A stretch of DNA of 64,000 nucleotides from Arthrobacter sp. H-02-3 (GTDB taxonomy: Bacteria; Actinomycetota; Actinomycetes; Actinomycetales; Micrococcaceae), in NCBI RefSeq assembly GCF_003097355.1, contig NZ_PYUI01000013.1, positions 62,001-126,000 on the forward strand. The letters are read 5' to 3'. Below are positions 53,358 to 63,039 of the stretch, piece after piece. The translations under genes were made by a program, and so were the position numbers. The notes under the pieces are model-generated. The model was given only the letters and a program-made list of their open reading frames with translations. It was not told where the DNA came from and searched no databases. How positions within the stretch are numbered: the first letter of the stretch is position 1; each line of letters begins with the position of its first letter.

Positions 53358-55577
53358 GTGACCACAGAGAAATTGAACTTCAGCACCCTCCTCGGCGGCG
53401 AGACCGCCGGATCCGGCGGCACTGTATCCGGCGGATCCATGTCCGACGCACTGCCCGCAGCGGACACGCGCTCGCTCGAGGAACGGATCCTCGGTGGCCT
53501 CGACGCCGAACAGCGCGAGGTCGCCAGCACCCTGCAGGGACCCATATGCGTGCTGGCCGGCGCCGGGACGGGCAAGACCCGCGCCATCACGCACCGGATC
53601 GCCTATGGAGTGCACTCGGGCGTGTACAGTCCGCAGCGGCTCCTGGCCGTGACCTTTACCGCCCGGGCGGCCGCCGAGATGCGCAGCCGGCTCCGTGACC
53701 TGGGCGTCGGCAACGTCCAGGCCCGCACCTTCCACGCCGCGGCGCTGCGCCAGTTGCAGTTTTTCTGGCCTCAGGCAGTGGGCGGAACGCTGCCCAACCT
53801 TCTGGACCACAAGGCGCAGATGATCGCCGAGGCCGCGCGGCGGCTCCGGCTCAGCACGGACCGCGCCTCCATCCGCGACCTCGCCTCCGAAATCGAGTGG
53901 GCCAAGGTCTCCATGCTCACCCCGGCGAACTACCTGGAAAACGCCCAGGGCCGCGGCACTCCGGGCGGCTTCGACCTGACCGCCGTGGCGAGGGTTTTCC
54001 AGTCCTACGAGGACGTCAAGACCGACCGCAACGTCATCGACTTCGAGGACGTGCTGCTGATCACCGTCGGCATTCTTCAGGAGGACCCCAAGGTGGCGGC
54101 GACCGTCCGGGAACAGTACCGGCACTTCGTCGTCGACGAATACCAGGACGTCTCGCCGCTTCAGCAGCGGCTCCTGGAGCTGTGGCTTGGAGGCCGCGAC
54201 GACCTCTGCGTCGTGGGCGACGCCAGCCAGACCATTTACTCCTTCACCGGTGCCTCTCCGAAGCACCTGCTCGGCTTCAAGGCCATGTATCCCGAGGCTC
54301 ACGTCGTCAAGTTGATCCGGGACTACCGCTCCACTCCGCAGGTGGTCAAGCTCGCCAACGACCTCCTTGCGGGCCGCCGCAGCGGCGGCCCTGTGGCGGA
54401 CGCCGCATGGGCGACGCCGCTGCAGCTCGTGGCCCAGCGGCCCGCCGGCCCGGTTCCGCAGTTTACCGAATGCTCCGACGACGAGGCCGAGGCCGCCACG
54501 GTCGCCGCCCGGATCCGCGAACTGCTCGACGCCGGCACACCGGCCAGCCAGGTCGCCGTCCTCTTCCGCACCAACGGACAGTCCGAAGCCTACGAGCAGG
54601 CGCTGGCCGCGGCAGGAATCGGCTACCAGCTGCGCGGCGGTGAACGGTTCTTCGCCCGGAAAGAAGTCCGCGACGCCATCCTGCAGCTCCGGGCCGCCAC
54701 CCGGGCCGCTGCCGAAACCGCCACTCCCGAGCCGCTCGGGCAGCTGGTCCGCGACATCGTGGCCTCCCTTGGCTACACCGACGCGGCGCCCCACAGCGGC
54801 GGCGCCCTGCGGGAACGCTGGGAATCGCTGGCCGCCCTCGTGGCGCTGGCCGACGAACTCGTCATCAGCCGCGGGGAGCAGTTCAGCCTCTCCGACTTCG
54901 TCAACGAGCTCCAGGAACGGTCTCTGGCCCAGCACGCACCGACCGTCCAAGGCGTCACCCTGGCGTCGCTGCACGCCGCCAAGGGCCTGGAATGGGACGC
55001 CGTGTTCCTGGTGGGACTCAGCGAGGGGCTCATGCCGATCTCCTTCGCGGACACTCCGGAATCGGTGGATGAGGAACGCAGGCTTTTGTACGTGGGCATC
55101 ACCCGAGCCCGGGAACACCTGTCGCTGTCCTGGTCCACCGCCCGGACACCGGGCGGGCGGGCCAACCGCAAGCCCTCACGCTTCCTGGACGGCCTGCGAC
55201 CCGACTCGGTGGCCAGTTCGCACCTCCGCGGCAAGGGGGCCGCGCCGCGCCGGAAAGCCGCCGTCCCGGCGTCGTGCCGGGTCTGCGGAAGCATGCTCTC
55301 CAGCGGCGCGGAACGCAAGGTGGGGCGTTGCAACCAGTGCCCGCCCACCTACGAGGAACAGACGTTCGACGCGCTGAGGCAATGGCGGAAAGACGTCGCC
55401 CTGGAAGCCGACGTCCCCGCGTTTGTCGTGTTCACCGACGCGACCTTGACCGCCATCGCCGAGGCCCGCCCCGAATCCCTGGAACAGTTGGCCAAACTCG
55501 CCGGCGTGGGCCCGTCCAAGCTGGAAAAGTATGGCGAGGCCGTCCTGACGGTCCTGGCGGAAAACACGGGGCACTGA
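53358..55577 (+). CDS. uvrD2: UvrD2-type DNA helicase with tetracysteine motif and HRDC domain
   Basis: 739 residues, GTG start. Walker A GAGTGKT (68-74), VDEYQDVS (D260, E261), GDASQTIYSFTGAS and LHAAKGLEWDAVFLVGL are superfamily 1 motifs. A zinc-type tetracysteine (C640, C643, C658, C661) precedes an HRDC domain (about 668-739, ending LEKYGEAVLTVL). This is the mycobacterial UvrD2 layout, a 3'-5' helicase essential in that genus. The adjacent nudC gene is conserved in order there too (from memory). It shares one base with the next gene (TGATG). Confidence 0.92.
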   Translation: MTTEKLNFSTLLGGETAGSGGTVSGGSMSDALPAADTRSLEERILGGLDAEQREVASTLQGPICVLAGAGTGKTRAITHRIAYGVHSGVYSPQRLLAVTFTARAAAEMRSRLRDLGVGNVQARTFHAAALRQLQFFWPQAVGGTLPNLLDHKAQMIAEAARRLRLSTDRASIRDLASEIEWAKVSMLTPANYLENAQGRGTPGGFDLTAVARVFQSYEDVKTDRNVIDFEDVLLITVGILQEDPKVAATVREQYRHFVVDEYQDVSPLQQRLLELWLGGRDDLCVVGDASQTIYSFTGASPKHLLGFKAMYPEAHVVKLIRDYRSTPQVVKLANDLLAGRRSGGPVADAAWATPLQLVAQRPAGPVPQFTECSDDEAEAATVAARIRELLDAGTPASQVAVLFRTNGQSEAYEQALAAAGIGYQLRGGERFFARKEVRDAILQLRAATRAAAETATPEPLGQLVRDIVASLGYTDAAPHSGGALRERWESLAALVALADELVISRGEQFSLSDFVNELQERSLAQHAPTVQGVTLASLHAAKGLEWDAVFLVGLSEGLMPISFADTPESVDEERRLLYVGITRAREHLSLSWSTARTPGGRANRKPSRFLDGLRPDSVASSHLRGKGAAPRRKAAVPASCRVCGSMLSSGAERKVGRCNQCPPTYEEQTFDALRQWRKDVALEADVPAFVVFTDATLTAIAEARPESLEQLAKLAGVGPSKLEKYGEAVLTVLAENTGH

Positions 55578-56197
55578 TGGCCGGCCCGACTGCACCGCTG
55601 ACCACCGCCGACGGCTCCCCGGTGGTCGTCCGCCGGTCCGCCCGCCGCCGCCGGACTGTTGCCGCTTTCTGGGAAGACGGTACGGCGGTGGTCGCCATCC
55701 CCGCCTCGTTCACCAGGGCCCAGGAGCGGGAATGGGTCCACCGGATGCTCGAAAAGCTCCGGCGCCAAGGAGCCCGCGGCGCGGCCGGTGCCGGCCGGCG
55801 GCGCCCCCGCAGCGATGCCGATCTTGCCGCCCACGCCACCGAACTTTCCGCGAAGTACCTGGGCGGGAGGGCGGTGCCGTCCTCCGTCCGCTGGGTCACC
55901 AACCAGAACTCGCGCTGGGGTTCGGCCACCCCGTCGGAAGGAACCATCCGGCTCTCGGCCAAACTTCAGCCCATGCCCCAGTGGGTGATCGACTATGTGC
56001 TGCTCCACGAACTCGCCCACCTGCTGGTGGCCGGCCACGACGCCGCCTTCTGGCGGCTGCTCACGGCCTACCCCGAGACGGAACGAGCCAAGGCATTCCT
56101 CGAGGGCGTCTCGTTCGCGACGTCGCGGGGCCTGGCGCCCGGCGGGGGATACGACGAAGCCCCGGACGGAACCGAAGTCCCGGCCGGGGCCAACTAG
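55577..56197 (+). CDS. SprT/YgjP-like metallopeptidase (DUF45)
   Basis: 206 residues. The zinc motif is HELAHLLVAGH (H144, E145, H148, third ligand H154), preceded by NSRWGSATPSEGTIRLSAKL and MPQWVIDYVLL, all typical of the DUF45/YgjP family. Its substrate is unknown; relatives are predicted zinc-dependent proteases. ATG at 55577 overlaps the uvrD2 stop by one base, so the two are coupled. Its TAG abuts the stop codon of the convergent DUF2342 gene with no gap. Confidence 0.88.
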   Translation: MAGPTAPLTTADGSPVVVRRSARRRRTVAAFWEDGTAVVAIPASFTRAQEREWVHRMLEKLRRQGARGAAGAGRRRPRSDADLAAHATELSAKYLGGRAVPSSVRWVTNQNSRWGSATPSEGTIRLSAKLQPMPQWVIDYVLLHELAHLLVAGHDAAFWRLLTAYPETERAKAFLEGVSFATSRGLAPGGGYDEAPDGTEVPAGAN

Positions 56198-57712
56198 CTA
56201 CGCTTTGGGGCCGCCACCCGCGTCCGGGCCGCCACCAGCGTCCGGCCCGCCGTCGCCGCTCTGGTCTTCCTCAGTGGCCGCCGGCGGTTCCTGACCGGAA
56301 CCGGCGGACTCCTCCGGTGCGCTGGGGGCAGATGTGTCGGAGGCGGCGGAACCAGTGTCAGCGGGCTCGTCGAAGCCTCCGTTCAGCAGCTTCTGCAGGG
56401 CGTCATCGACCTCGCTGTCGCTGGCTTCGGCAAGCTTGCGGCGTTCGCTGAAGCCCTGCGGATCATCCAGGTCCTCCGCTGTGGGCAGCAGATCAGGGTG
56501 TTGCCAGACGGCGTCGCGGCCCTCGATCCCGCGTTCGGCCTTGAGCAAAGCCCAAAGCGTGGCGGCCTCGCGGAGCCGGCGCGGCCGCAGCTCAAGCCCC
56601 ACGAGGGAGGAGAACGCGTGCTCCGCGGGGCCCCCGGTGGCCCGGCGCCGCCGGACGGTCTCGCGCAGTGCGGCGGCGGAGGGCAGCAGCTTCTCGGTCG
56701 CGCCCCACGTGAGTTCGTCCACCCAGCCCTCCACTAAGGCGAGGGCCGTCTCCAGCTTCTCGAGGGCCTGTTCCTGGGCGGGCGTGCGCTGCGGCATGAA
56801 GACACCCTGGGAGAGGGCCTCCTGGATGCCTTCCGGGTTGCTGGGGTCGATATCCCGTGCCAGTTCCTCGATCTTGGACGTGTCGATGTGGATCCCGCGG
56901 GCGTAGGCCTCGATCGCGCTGAGGAGATGTCCGCGCAGCCACGGGACCTGCACGAACAGCCGGGCGTGGGCTGCCTCGCGCACTGCCAGGAACAGGCGGA
57001 TGTCGTTCTCGGGCAGGCTGAGGCCCTCACCGAATTTCGCCACGTTAGCCGGCAGGAGCGCCATTTCGAGGTCGGCCAAGGGAACGCCGATGTCCGTCGA
57101 GCTGACCACCTCGGCCGAGAGGGCACCGATCGCCTGACCCAGCTGCATGCCGAAGATCGCCCCGCCCATGTTCTGGATCATCGAGGAGGCGCCACCCATC
57201 ATGGATTTCATTTCCTCGGGCATCTGCTCGGTCATGGCGGCGGAAAGCGCGTTGGCAATGCTGTTGGCGACGGGCTCGGTCAGCCGCTTCCACGTTCCAA
57301 GGGTCTCCTCGACCCATTCGGCACGGGACCAGGCCCGGCCGATCAGTCCCGTGGCCGGAAGCCCCGTGACCTGGTCGAGCCAGAGCTCGGCGAGCCGCAG
57401 CGCCTCGTCGACCTCGCGCGACTGCTGGGACGTGACCGAGGGGTCCGATCCGCTGGCGGCCACGCGGCGGGCGTTCTCATGGGCCAGCTGCCAATTGACG
57501 GGCCCCTCCGACGGAGCGCTCATCATCGCCTGCACCTGCGAGAACATTTGGGCCAGGAGGTTTGGGTCGTCCGGGAGGCCTGCGGCCTTGGCGAGTTCAG
57601 CGGGGTCGATGTTGCCCATGCCCTGACCGCCCATCAGGTTCTTGAGCATTTCTGCCAGGGGATCCTTGGGTTCCTCGTCGCCATTGGACGGATTGAGTGG
57701 GTTGGAGGTCAT
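56198..57712 (-). CDS. DUF2342 zincin-like metalloprotease-type protein
   Basis: 504 residues. Matches the actinobacterial DUF2342 family (sometimes labelled coenzyme F420 biosynthesis-associated or zinc-dependent metalloprotease): VNWQLAHENARRVA, WLDQVTGLP, GLIGRAWSRAEWVEETLGTWKRL, and the zinc-like helix FLAVREAAHARLFVQVPWLR. The HExxH counterpart reads REAAH, so the first His is absent and proteolysis is doubtful. Gly/Met-rich segments occur near 25-35 and 165-190, and the C-terminus is Asp/Gly-rich low complexity. It diverges from the PDZ-Lon gene. Confidence 0.82.
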   Translation of the reverse strand: MTSNPLNPSNGDEEPKDPLAEMLKNLMGGQGMGNIDPAELAKAAGLPDDPNLLAQMFSQVQAMMSAPSEGPVNWQLAHENARRVAASGSDPSVTSQQSREVDEALRLAELWLDQVTGLPATGLIGRAWSRAEWVEETLGTWKRLTEPVANSIANALSAAMTEQMPEEMKSMMGGASSMIQNMGGAIFGMQLGQAIGALSAEVVSSTDIGVPLADLEMALLPANVAKFGEGLSLPENDIRLFLAVREAAHARLFVQVPWLRGHLLSAIEAYARGIHIDTSKIEELARDIDPSNPEGIQEALSQGVFMPQRTPAQEQALEKLETALALVEGWVDELTWGATEKLLPSAAALRETVRRRRATGGPAEHAFSSLVGLELRPRRLREAATLWALLKAERGIEGRDAVWQHPDLLPTAEDLDDPQGFSERRKLAEASDSEVDDALQKLLNGGFDEPADTGSAASDTSAPSAPEESAGSGQEPPAATEEDQSGDGGPDAGGGPDAGGGPKA

Positions 57713-57908
57713 GATCCCGCCGATCGTCGGTGTGGCTGTTTCTCAACTTCACGGTACCCCCCTGCAAGAGCGGCTGTCTGCCGAAACCGCGCCACGTTCG
57801 CTGTAGGCAAAGAGCCTTCCGGGCCGCCCAACGCGTAGTCTTGGAAGTTGGAATATTTGCACGCGGCAGCCTCGGGTTAGGCTGTGGCCCAGGTGCGGGC
57901 TCAAAGCG

Positions 57909-57972
57909 TCCTGTCAGGATGCCTTGGCAGGCTTGTCCTGACAGGATTGTCCTGTCAGGAATCCCGTCAGGG
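57909..57972. promoter_or_regulatory. Cluster of four palindromic 11-mers upstream of the PDZ-Lon gene
   Basis: TCCTGTCAGGA at 57909-57919 and 57950-57960, its reverse complement TCCTGACAGGA at 57936-57946, and the variant TCCCGTCAGGG at 57962-57972. Each has 5-nt arms around one central base. Copies 2 and 3 can also pair as an 11-bp hairpin with a 3-nt loop. The cluster ends 36 nt before the PDZ-Lon start codon. An operator array is the simplest reading; a structured leader is the alternative. Confidence 0.6.
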
Positions 57973-58008
57973 GCCGCCGCCCCCGCGCCGGCACGGAGAG
58001 GTCGTTCA

Positions 58009-59157
58009 ATGACAATCACCCAAGGTGAGCAGCCCGCCAGCGACCCCGCGGCCGGGCCGGTCCGGGGCAGAAGGATCCGCCTTCCGGGCACCGGCGCCCC
58101 GCGGAAGCGCGACAACCGCTCGTCAGCCATGCTCGTCTCGGGGCTGCTGACCCTGGCGCTGGGCATCACCGCGGTGAGCCTGCCGGTGCCCTACGTGGTC
58201 GAGTCTCCCGGGCCCACGTTCAACACCATCGGCGAGGACAACGGCAAGCCGGTCATCAGCGTCACCGGCCACGACACCTTTCCCGCCAAGGGCAACCTGG
58301 ATCTCACCACGGTCTATGTCGACGGCGGCCCCAACGGTCCGGTCAGCGTCTTCGAGGCGTTTTCGGCGTGGCTCAACGGCACCAAGGCCGTCTACCCCCA
58401 GGAACTGCTGTTCCCGACCGGGGTGACGAAGGAACAATCCCAGCAGGAGAGCGCCACGGCGATGACCACCTCCCAGGAGAACGCCGTGGCCGCAGCACTG
58501 AAAGAACTGAACATCCCGTTCGATCAGAAAATGCAGGTCGCCGGGCTCCCGGACGACTCCGCCTCGAAGGGGTTGCTGCAGTCGGGCGACGTTCTGGTCT
58601 CGATCAATGACAAGCCCATCACGTCCCTTGGCGTAGTCCAGGCAGAACTGGCCGCAGGCAACGGCAAACCCGTCAAGGTCATCGTGGACCGCGCCGGCAG
58701 CCAAGTGCCCGCCACCATCACCCCGGCCAAGAACAGTGCAGGCCGCTATATCCTCGGCGTCATACTGCAGTACAAGTTCACCTTCCCCTTTGACGTCAAA
58801 ATCTCCCTCGACAAGGTCGGCGGCCCCAGCGCCGGCATGATGTTCGCCCTCGGCATCATTGACACTGTCACGCCCGGGGATCTGACCGGAGGCAAGCACA
58901 TCGCGGGCACTGGAACCATTTCCCCCGACGGCGCTGTGGGGCCCATCGGCGGGATCGCCCAGAAAATGCAGGGGGCACGGTCCGGCGGGGCCACGCTGTT
59001 CCTGGCGCCGGCTTCCAACTGCGAGGACGTGGTGGGCCACATTCCCGGCGGGCTTCAAGTCGTCAAGGTGGAGAACCTCACGGACGCACGCAAAGCAGTT
59101 GAACTGGCCGCTTCAGGCGGCGACACATCAGGCCTCCCCGTGTGCACCAGCAACTAG
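58009..59157 (+). CDS. PDZ and Lon-protease domain membrane protein (YlbL-like)
   Basis: 382 residues. One N-terminal transmembrane helix (about 38-60, SAMLVSGLLTLALGITAVSL) is followed by a PDZ domain (about 165-245, KGLLQSGDVLVSINDKPI) and a C-terminal Lon-type protease domain with the Ser-Lys dyad: S274 in GGPSAGMMFALG and K319 in GGIAQKMQGA. It should be a membrane-bound, outward-facing protease. GGAGAGG 7 nt before the ATG fixes the start at 58009; longer in-frame readings run through the palindrome cluster. Followed by the UPF0182 gene. Confidence 0.9.
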   Translation: MTITQGEQPASDPAAGPVRGRRIRLPGTGAPRKRDNRSSAMLVSGLLTLALGITAVSLPVPYVVESPGPTFNTIGEDNGKPVISVTGHDTFPAKGNLDLTTVYVDGGPNGPVSVFEAFSAWLNGTKAVYPQELLFPTGVTKEQSQQESATAMTTSQENAVAAALKELNIPFDQKMQVAGLPDDSASKGLLQSGDVLVSINDKPITSLGVVQAELAAGNGKPVKVIVDRAGSQVPATITPAKNSAGRYILGVILQYKFTFPFDVKISLDKVGGPSAGMMFALGIIDTVTPGDLTGGKHIAGTGTISPDGAVGPIGGIAQKMQGARSGGATLFLAPASNCEDVVGHIPGGLQVVKVENLTDARKAVELAASGGDTSGLPVCTSN

Positions 59158-59371
59158 ACTGGCCGCGGAACTAAGCACCCGCGTCACTCGTGGCACTAAT
59201 GACGGCCGCTGCCGTTCGTCCGGGACCCTGCTGTAGGGCACTGACGGAACGGCGGAGGAGGCCGTTAGAATGCATCAACCCTGCATTACGGCACTTTGTC
59301 GCAGGACTGAATCACAGCAGCGACGAATAACTAAAAACCCGCAGTAGACGACCAGCTATGAGGTACCGAGT

Positions 59372-62371
59372 TTGTCCCGTCCCGCCAGCACTGTCCCGCC
59401 CGGAAGACCCCAGACACGACGCGGCGCCCTGACGCCAACGCTGATCATCGTGGCCCTGATCGTGGTCGGATTCATCTTCTTCGCCAATGTCTGGACGGAT
59501 GTCCTCTGGTACCAGCAGCTGGGCTTCTTCGAAGTGTTCCTGACCGAAAACGTGTCCAAGATCGTGATCTTCCTGACCGGGTTCGCCGTCATGTTTGCCG
59601 CCGTCTTCTTCGCCATCCGCATTGCCTACCACGCGCGGCCGGTCTATGCCCCCGATTCGGAAATCCGGGACAACCTGAACCGCTACCAGGTCCAGCTCGA
59701 ACCCATCCGGCGCGTGGTGATGGTGGGTATTCCCATCCTCTTTGGCCTTTTCGCCGGAAGCGCCGCCGCCAGCCAATGGCAAAAAGTCCTCCTGTTCCTG
59801 AACCAGGAGCCGTTCGGCCAGAACGATCCGCAGTTCAACCTGGACATCAGCTTCTACCTCATGACGCTTCCCTTCCTCGGCTTCGTCACCGGGTTCCTCA
59901 TCAGCGTCACGGTGGTCGCGGGACTCGCCGGCATCCTGACCCACTACCTCTACGGCAGCATCCGGATCATGGAACGCGGGATATTCACCAGCCGTGCCGC
60001 ACAGATCCACCTGGCCGTCACGGGCGCCGCCTTCCTCGTGCTGCTGGGCGTCAACTTTTGGCTGGACCGCTATTCCACGGTCCAGAACAACGGGGGCCGC
60101 TGGGCCGGTGCGCTGTACACGGACGTGAACGCCGTCATTCCGACCAAGTCCATCCTGGCTGTGGCCGCAGGTCTTGTGGCCGTGCTCTTCATCGTCGCCG
60201 CAGTGATCGGCAAGTGGCGGCTTCCGGTGATCGGCACCGCCATGCTGGTCATCACGGCCATCCTCGCCGGCGGTGTCTACCCGTGGGTCATCCAGCAGTT
60301 CCAGGTCCGGCCCTCGGAGCAGACACTGGAGAACGAATACATCAAGCGGAACATCGCTATGACCCGTGCCGCCTACGGCTTGGATAAGGTCCAGGAAAGT
60401 CGGTACAACGCCACCACTAACGCCACCACCGGTGCATTGGCCCCCGATGCGCAGACCACCGCCAACATCCGTCTGCTGGATCCGAACCTGATCTCTGATG
60501 CGTTCTCGCAGCTGGAGCAGTACCGGCCCTACTACCAGTTCCCCAAGGCCCTGAACGTGGACCGCTACCAGATCGACGGCAAGACCCAGGACACGGTCAT
60601 CGCGGTCCGTGAGCTCAACCCGGACGGGCTCGCCACCAACCAGCAGTCCTGGCTGAATCGGCACGTGGTCTACACGCACGGCTATGGCGTCGTCGCAGCC
60701 AAGGGCAACACGTTCACCGTGGACGGCAAGCCGGACTTCCTGCAGGCGGGCATCCCGTCCACCGGCGTGCTCGGCAACGACACGACCTACCAGCCCCGCA
60801 TCTACTTCGGCGAGAATTCGCCAGACTACTCGATCGTCGGCGCGCCGGCGGGTGCACCCCACCGTGAGCAGGACCGGCCCGCGGCCAAGGAAGGCGACGG
60901 CGAAACGCAGTACACCTTCACCGGCAACGGCGGCCCGAACGTCGGCAGCTTCTTCAACAAGATCCTTTATTCGATCAAGTTCCAGTCCTCCGACATGCTG
61001 CTCTCCGACGGCGTTAACGCCGACTCGCAGATCCTCTACGACCGCAACCCGCGGGACCGCGTGGAGAAGGTTGCACCGTACCTGACGGTGGACGGCAACG
61101 CCTACCCCGCCGTCGTCGACGGCCGGGTGAAGTGGATCGTGGACGGGTACACCACCAGCCCGTACTTCCCCTACTCCCAGCAGGAGCAGCTGTCCGCCGC
61201 CACGGCCGACTCCCAGACCGCCGCGAACCGGACGGTAGCCCTGCCGAACAGCTCGGTGAACTACATCCGCAACTCGGTCAAGGCCACCGTGGATGCCTAT
61301 GACGGCTCCGTCACGCTCTACGCGTGGGACGACCAGGACCCCGTACTGAAGGCCTGGCAGAAGGTGTTCCCGACGGCCCTGAAGCCGTATTCGGAGATGT
61401 CCGGTGCGCTCATGAGCCACGTGCGGTACCCGGAGGACCTGTTCAAGGTCCAGCGCGAGCTTCTTGGCCGCTACCACGTGACCAACCCGGACGCCTTCTA
61501 CACCAACAACGACGCGTGGTCCGTCCCGAACGACCCCACCGTCCAGGACGAGGTCAAGCAGCCGCCGTACTACATGTCACTGAAGATGCCCGACCAGGAC
61601 AAGCCGGCGTTCCAGCTGACCTCGTCGTTCATCCCGCAGGTGGTCAACGGCAACGCCCGCAACGTGCTGTACGGCTATCTGGCCGCGGACTCCGACGCAG
61701 GCAACCAGAAGGGCGTCAAGGCGGCCAGCTACGGCCAGCTCAGACTCCTGCAGATCCCGCCGGAAACCCAGGTCCCCGGCCCCGGCCAGGCGCAGAACAA
61801 GTTCAACTCCGACCCCACCGTTTCGCAGGCCCTCAACCTGCTCCGCCAGGGTGCGTCCGCGGTGCTTAACGGCAACCTCCTGACCCTGCCGGTCGGTGGC
61901 GGCATGGTGTACGTCCAGCCCGTCTATCTGCGGTCTACGGGTGAAACCTCCTACCCGACACTGCAACGGGTCCTCGTGGCGTTCGGCGACAAGATTGGCT
62001 TCGCGCCGACGCTGAACGAGGCACTGAACCAGCTGTTCGGCGGAAACTCCGGGGCGGCGGCAGGGGACTCGGCGAACAAGGGACAAACCCCGGCCACCCC
62101 GGGAGGCACCACGCCGGCTCCCGGAACCACGGATGCCAAAGCGGAGCTGAAGGCCGCCCTCGATGACGCCAACGCTGCCATCAGGGCGGGCCAGGACGCC
62201 CTCGCCAAGGGTGACTTCGCCACATACGGTGACCAGCAGAAGAAGCTCGCGGCGGCCCTGCAGAAGGCGCTCGAAGCCGAAGCGAAGCTGGAAGCGACGC
62301 CGACACCGGCACCGGCAGGCGTCGCGTCACCGACTCCGTCGGCCAGCCCGTCGGCGACGGCCGGCGGCTAA
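59372..62371 (+). CDS. UPF0182 family large membrane protein
   Basis: 999 residues from a TTG start with ATGAGG upstream. The N-terminal 310 residues contain about seven transmembrane helices (starting [21 protein letters not shown]). A large extracytoplasmic region follows with the family motifs [32 protein letters not shown] and [21 protein letters not shown] [11 protein letters not shown]. The C-terminal 120 residues are Ala/Lys/Pro-rich with a short coiled-coil-like stretch. Function unknown. From memory it also lies next to the PDZ-Lon gene in mycobacteria (Rv3193c, Rv3194c). Confidence 0.92.
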   Translation: MSRPASTVPPGRPQTRRGALTPTLIIVALIVVGFIFFANVWTDVLWYQQLGFFEVFLTENVSKIVIFLTGFAVMFAAVFFAIRIAYHARPVYAPDSEIRDNLNRYQVQLEPIRRVVMVGIPILFGLFAGSAAASQWQKVLLFLNQEPFGQNDPQFNLDISFYLMTLPFLGFVTGFLISVTVVAGLAGILTHYLYGSIRIMERGIFTSRAAQIHLAVTGAAFLVLLGVNFWLDRYSTVQNNGGRWAGALYTDVNAVIPTKSILAVAAGLVAVLFIVAAVIGKWRLPVIGTAMLVITAILAGGVYPWVIQQFQVRPSEQTLENEYIKRNIAMTRAAYGLDKVQESRYNATTNATTGALAPDAQTTANIRLLDPNLISDAFSQLEQYRPYYQFPKALNVDRYQIDGKTQDTVIAVRELNPDGLATNQQSWLNRHVVYTHGYGVVAAKGNTFTVDGKPDFLQAGIPSTGVLGNDTTYQPRIYFGENSPDYSIVGAPAGAPHREQDRPAAKEGDGETQYTFTGNGGPNVGSFFNKILYSIKFQSSDMLLSDGVNADSQILYDRNPRDRVEKVAPYLTVDGNAYPAVVDGRVKWIVDGYTTSPYFPYSQQEQLSAATADSQTAANRTVALPNSSVNYIRNSVKATVDAYDGSVTLYAWDDQDPVLKAWQKVFPTALKPYSEMSGALMSHVRYPEDLFKVQRELLGRYHVTNPDAFYTNNDAWSVPNDPTVQDEVKQPPYYMSLKMPDQDKPAFQLTSSFIPQVVNGNARNVLYGYLAADSDAGNQKGVKAASYGQLRLLQIPPETQVPGPGQAQNKFNSDPTVSQALNLLRQGASAVLNGNLLTLPVGGGMVYVQPVYLRSTGETSYPTLQRVLVAFGDKIGFAPTLNEALNQLFGGNSGAAAGDSANKGQTPATPGGTTPAPGTTDAKAELKAALDDANAAIRAGQDALAKGDFATYGDQQKKLAAALQKALEAEAKLEATPTPAPAGVASPTPSASPSATAGG

Positions 62372-62508
62372 CGCTGCAATAGGACCGGGCGCACGTTGCC
62401 CGGAAGGCCACACAGGCCGGGACTGCCTTTAACGAAGAGGCTGTCCCGGCCTGTGGACTTTCAGGGCGGCTCACACGGGCGGCGAGATGCACATCACGTC
62501 ACCTCGAT

Positions 62509-62538
62509 TTGGCCTGAAGTTCACCGGCAGGTAGAGTT
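62509..62538 (+). promoter_or_regulatory. Candidate promoter of the first initiator tRNA gene
   Basis: TTGGCC (62509-62514), an 18-nt spacer, and TAGAGT (62533-62538) lie 11 nt before the mature 5' end. The second tRNA gene has a similar GGTAGTGTTGAT segment at the same distance, which supports the -10 assignment. Confidence 0.5.
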
Positions 62539-62549
62539 GATAGTGCGAC

Positions 62550-62623
62550 GCGGGGTGGAGCAGTTCGGTAGCTCGCTGGGCTCATAACCCAGAGGTCACA
62601 GGTTCAAATCCTGTCCCCGCAAC
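62550..62623 (+). tRNA. Initiator tRNA-fMet (CAT), CCA not encoded
   Basis: 74 nt to the discriminator base, cloverleaf with anticodon CAT in the loop CTCATAA. Initiator hallmarks are present: an unpaired C1 opposite A72 at the acceptor end, and three consecutive G:C pairs at the bottom of the anticodon stem (GGG/CCC). The T-loop reads GGTTCAAATCC. The next bases are CTG, so CCA must be added by the nucleotidyltransferase. Confidence 0.95.
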
Positions 62624-62630
62624 TGGAGAA

Positions 62631-62673
62631 AAGGTCCGGAACACTGGAAACAGTGTTCCGGACCTTTTGTCTT
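62631..62673 (+). terminator. Rho-independent terminator after the first tRNA gene
   Basis: A perfect 16-bp stem AAGGTCCGGAACACTG (62631-62646) with CAGTGTTCCGGACCTT (62651-62666), a GAAA tetraloop and a following TTGTCTT. Confidence 0.95.
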
Positions 62674-62832
62674 AAGCTCCGGGCCGCTGTGTGGTGTCCC
62701 TCGGGCGCAAATCCCTCACCAGTCCCTCGGCACCGCCACGTTCCGTGGCTGTGCCGGATCAGCCCCGCGCAGGGGCCCGCGGGGGCAGGTGGTCATGGCG
62801 CCTCCGAAAGTACGGTAGTGTTGATCAAGCGA

Positions 62833-62909
62833 CGCGGGGTGGAGCAGTTCGGTAGCTCGCTGGGCTCATAACCCAGAGGTCACAGGTTCAAATCCTGTCC
62901 CCGCAACCA
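62833..62909 (+). tRNA. Initiator tRNA-fMet (CAT), second copy with encoded CCA
   Basis: The first 74 nt are identical to the copy at 62550-62623, including the C1:A72 mismatch and the GGG/CCC anticodon stem; here the CCA end is encoded (62907-62909). The 5' flank GCGA and the T/A-rich box upstream are also shared, which points to a local duplication including the promoter. Confidence 0.96.
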
Positions 62910-62931
62910 GTAAGCACCAGCGGTGCACAGG

Positions 62932-62962
62932 AAAGGCCCGGATCATCAGATCCGGGCCTTTT
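62932..62962 (+). terminator. Rho-independent terminator after the second tRNA gene
   Basis: A 13-bp stem AAAGGCCCGGATC (62932-62944) with GATCCGGGCCTTT (62949-62961), a 4-nt loop and T-rich end. Its sequence is unrelated to the terminator of the first tRNA gene. Confidence 0.92.
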
Positions 62963-63039
62963 CCGTTGCCTGCCTGTCCCGTCGCCTCACCTGTTGTCCG
63001 GCGGTCGCGCACGGGCCCAGTAGCGGCAGGTGCCGGGCC

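Noticed and set aside
52959..55118. 719-codon minus-strand open frame opposite nudC and uvrD2
   Set aside because: Shadow of two genes with complete catalytic motifs.
57730..58008. N-terminal extension of the PDZ-Lon protein
   Set aside because: It runs through the palindrome cluster and lacks conserved features; GGAGAGG marks 58009.
59312..61477. 721-codon minus-strand open frame opposite the UPF0182 gene
   Set aside because: Shadow, rich in Val, Gly and His, with no domain.
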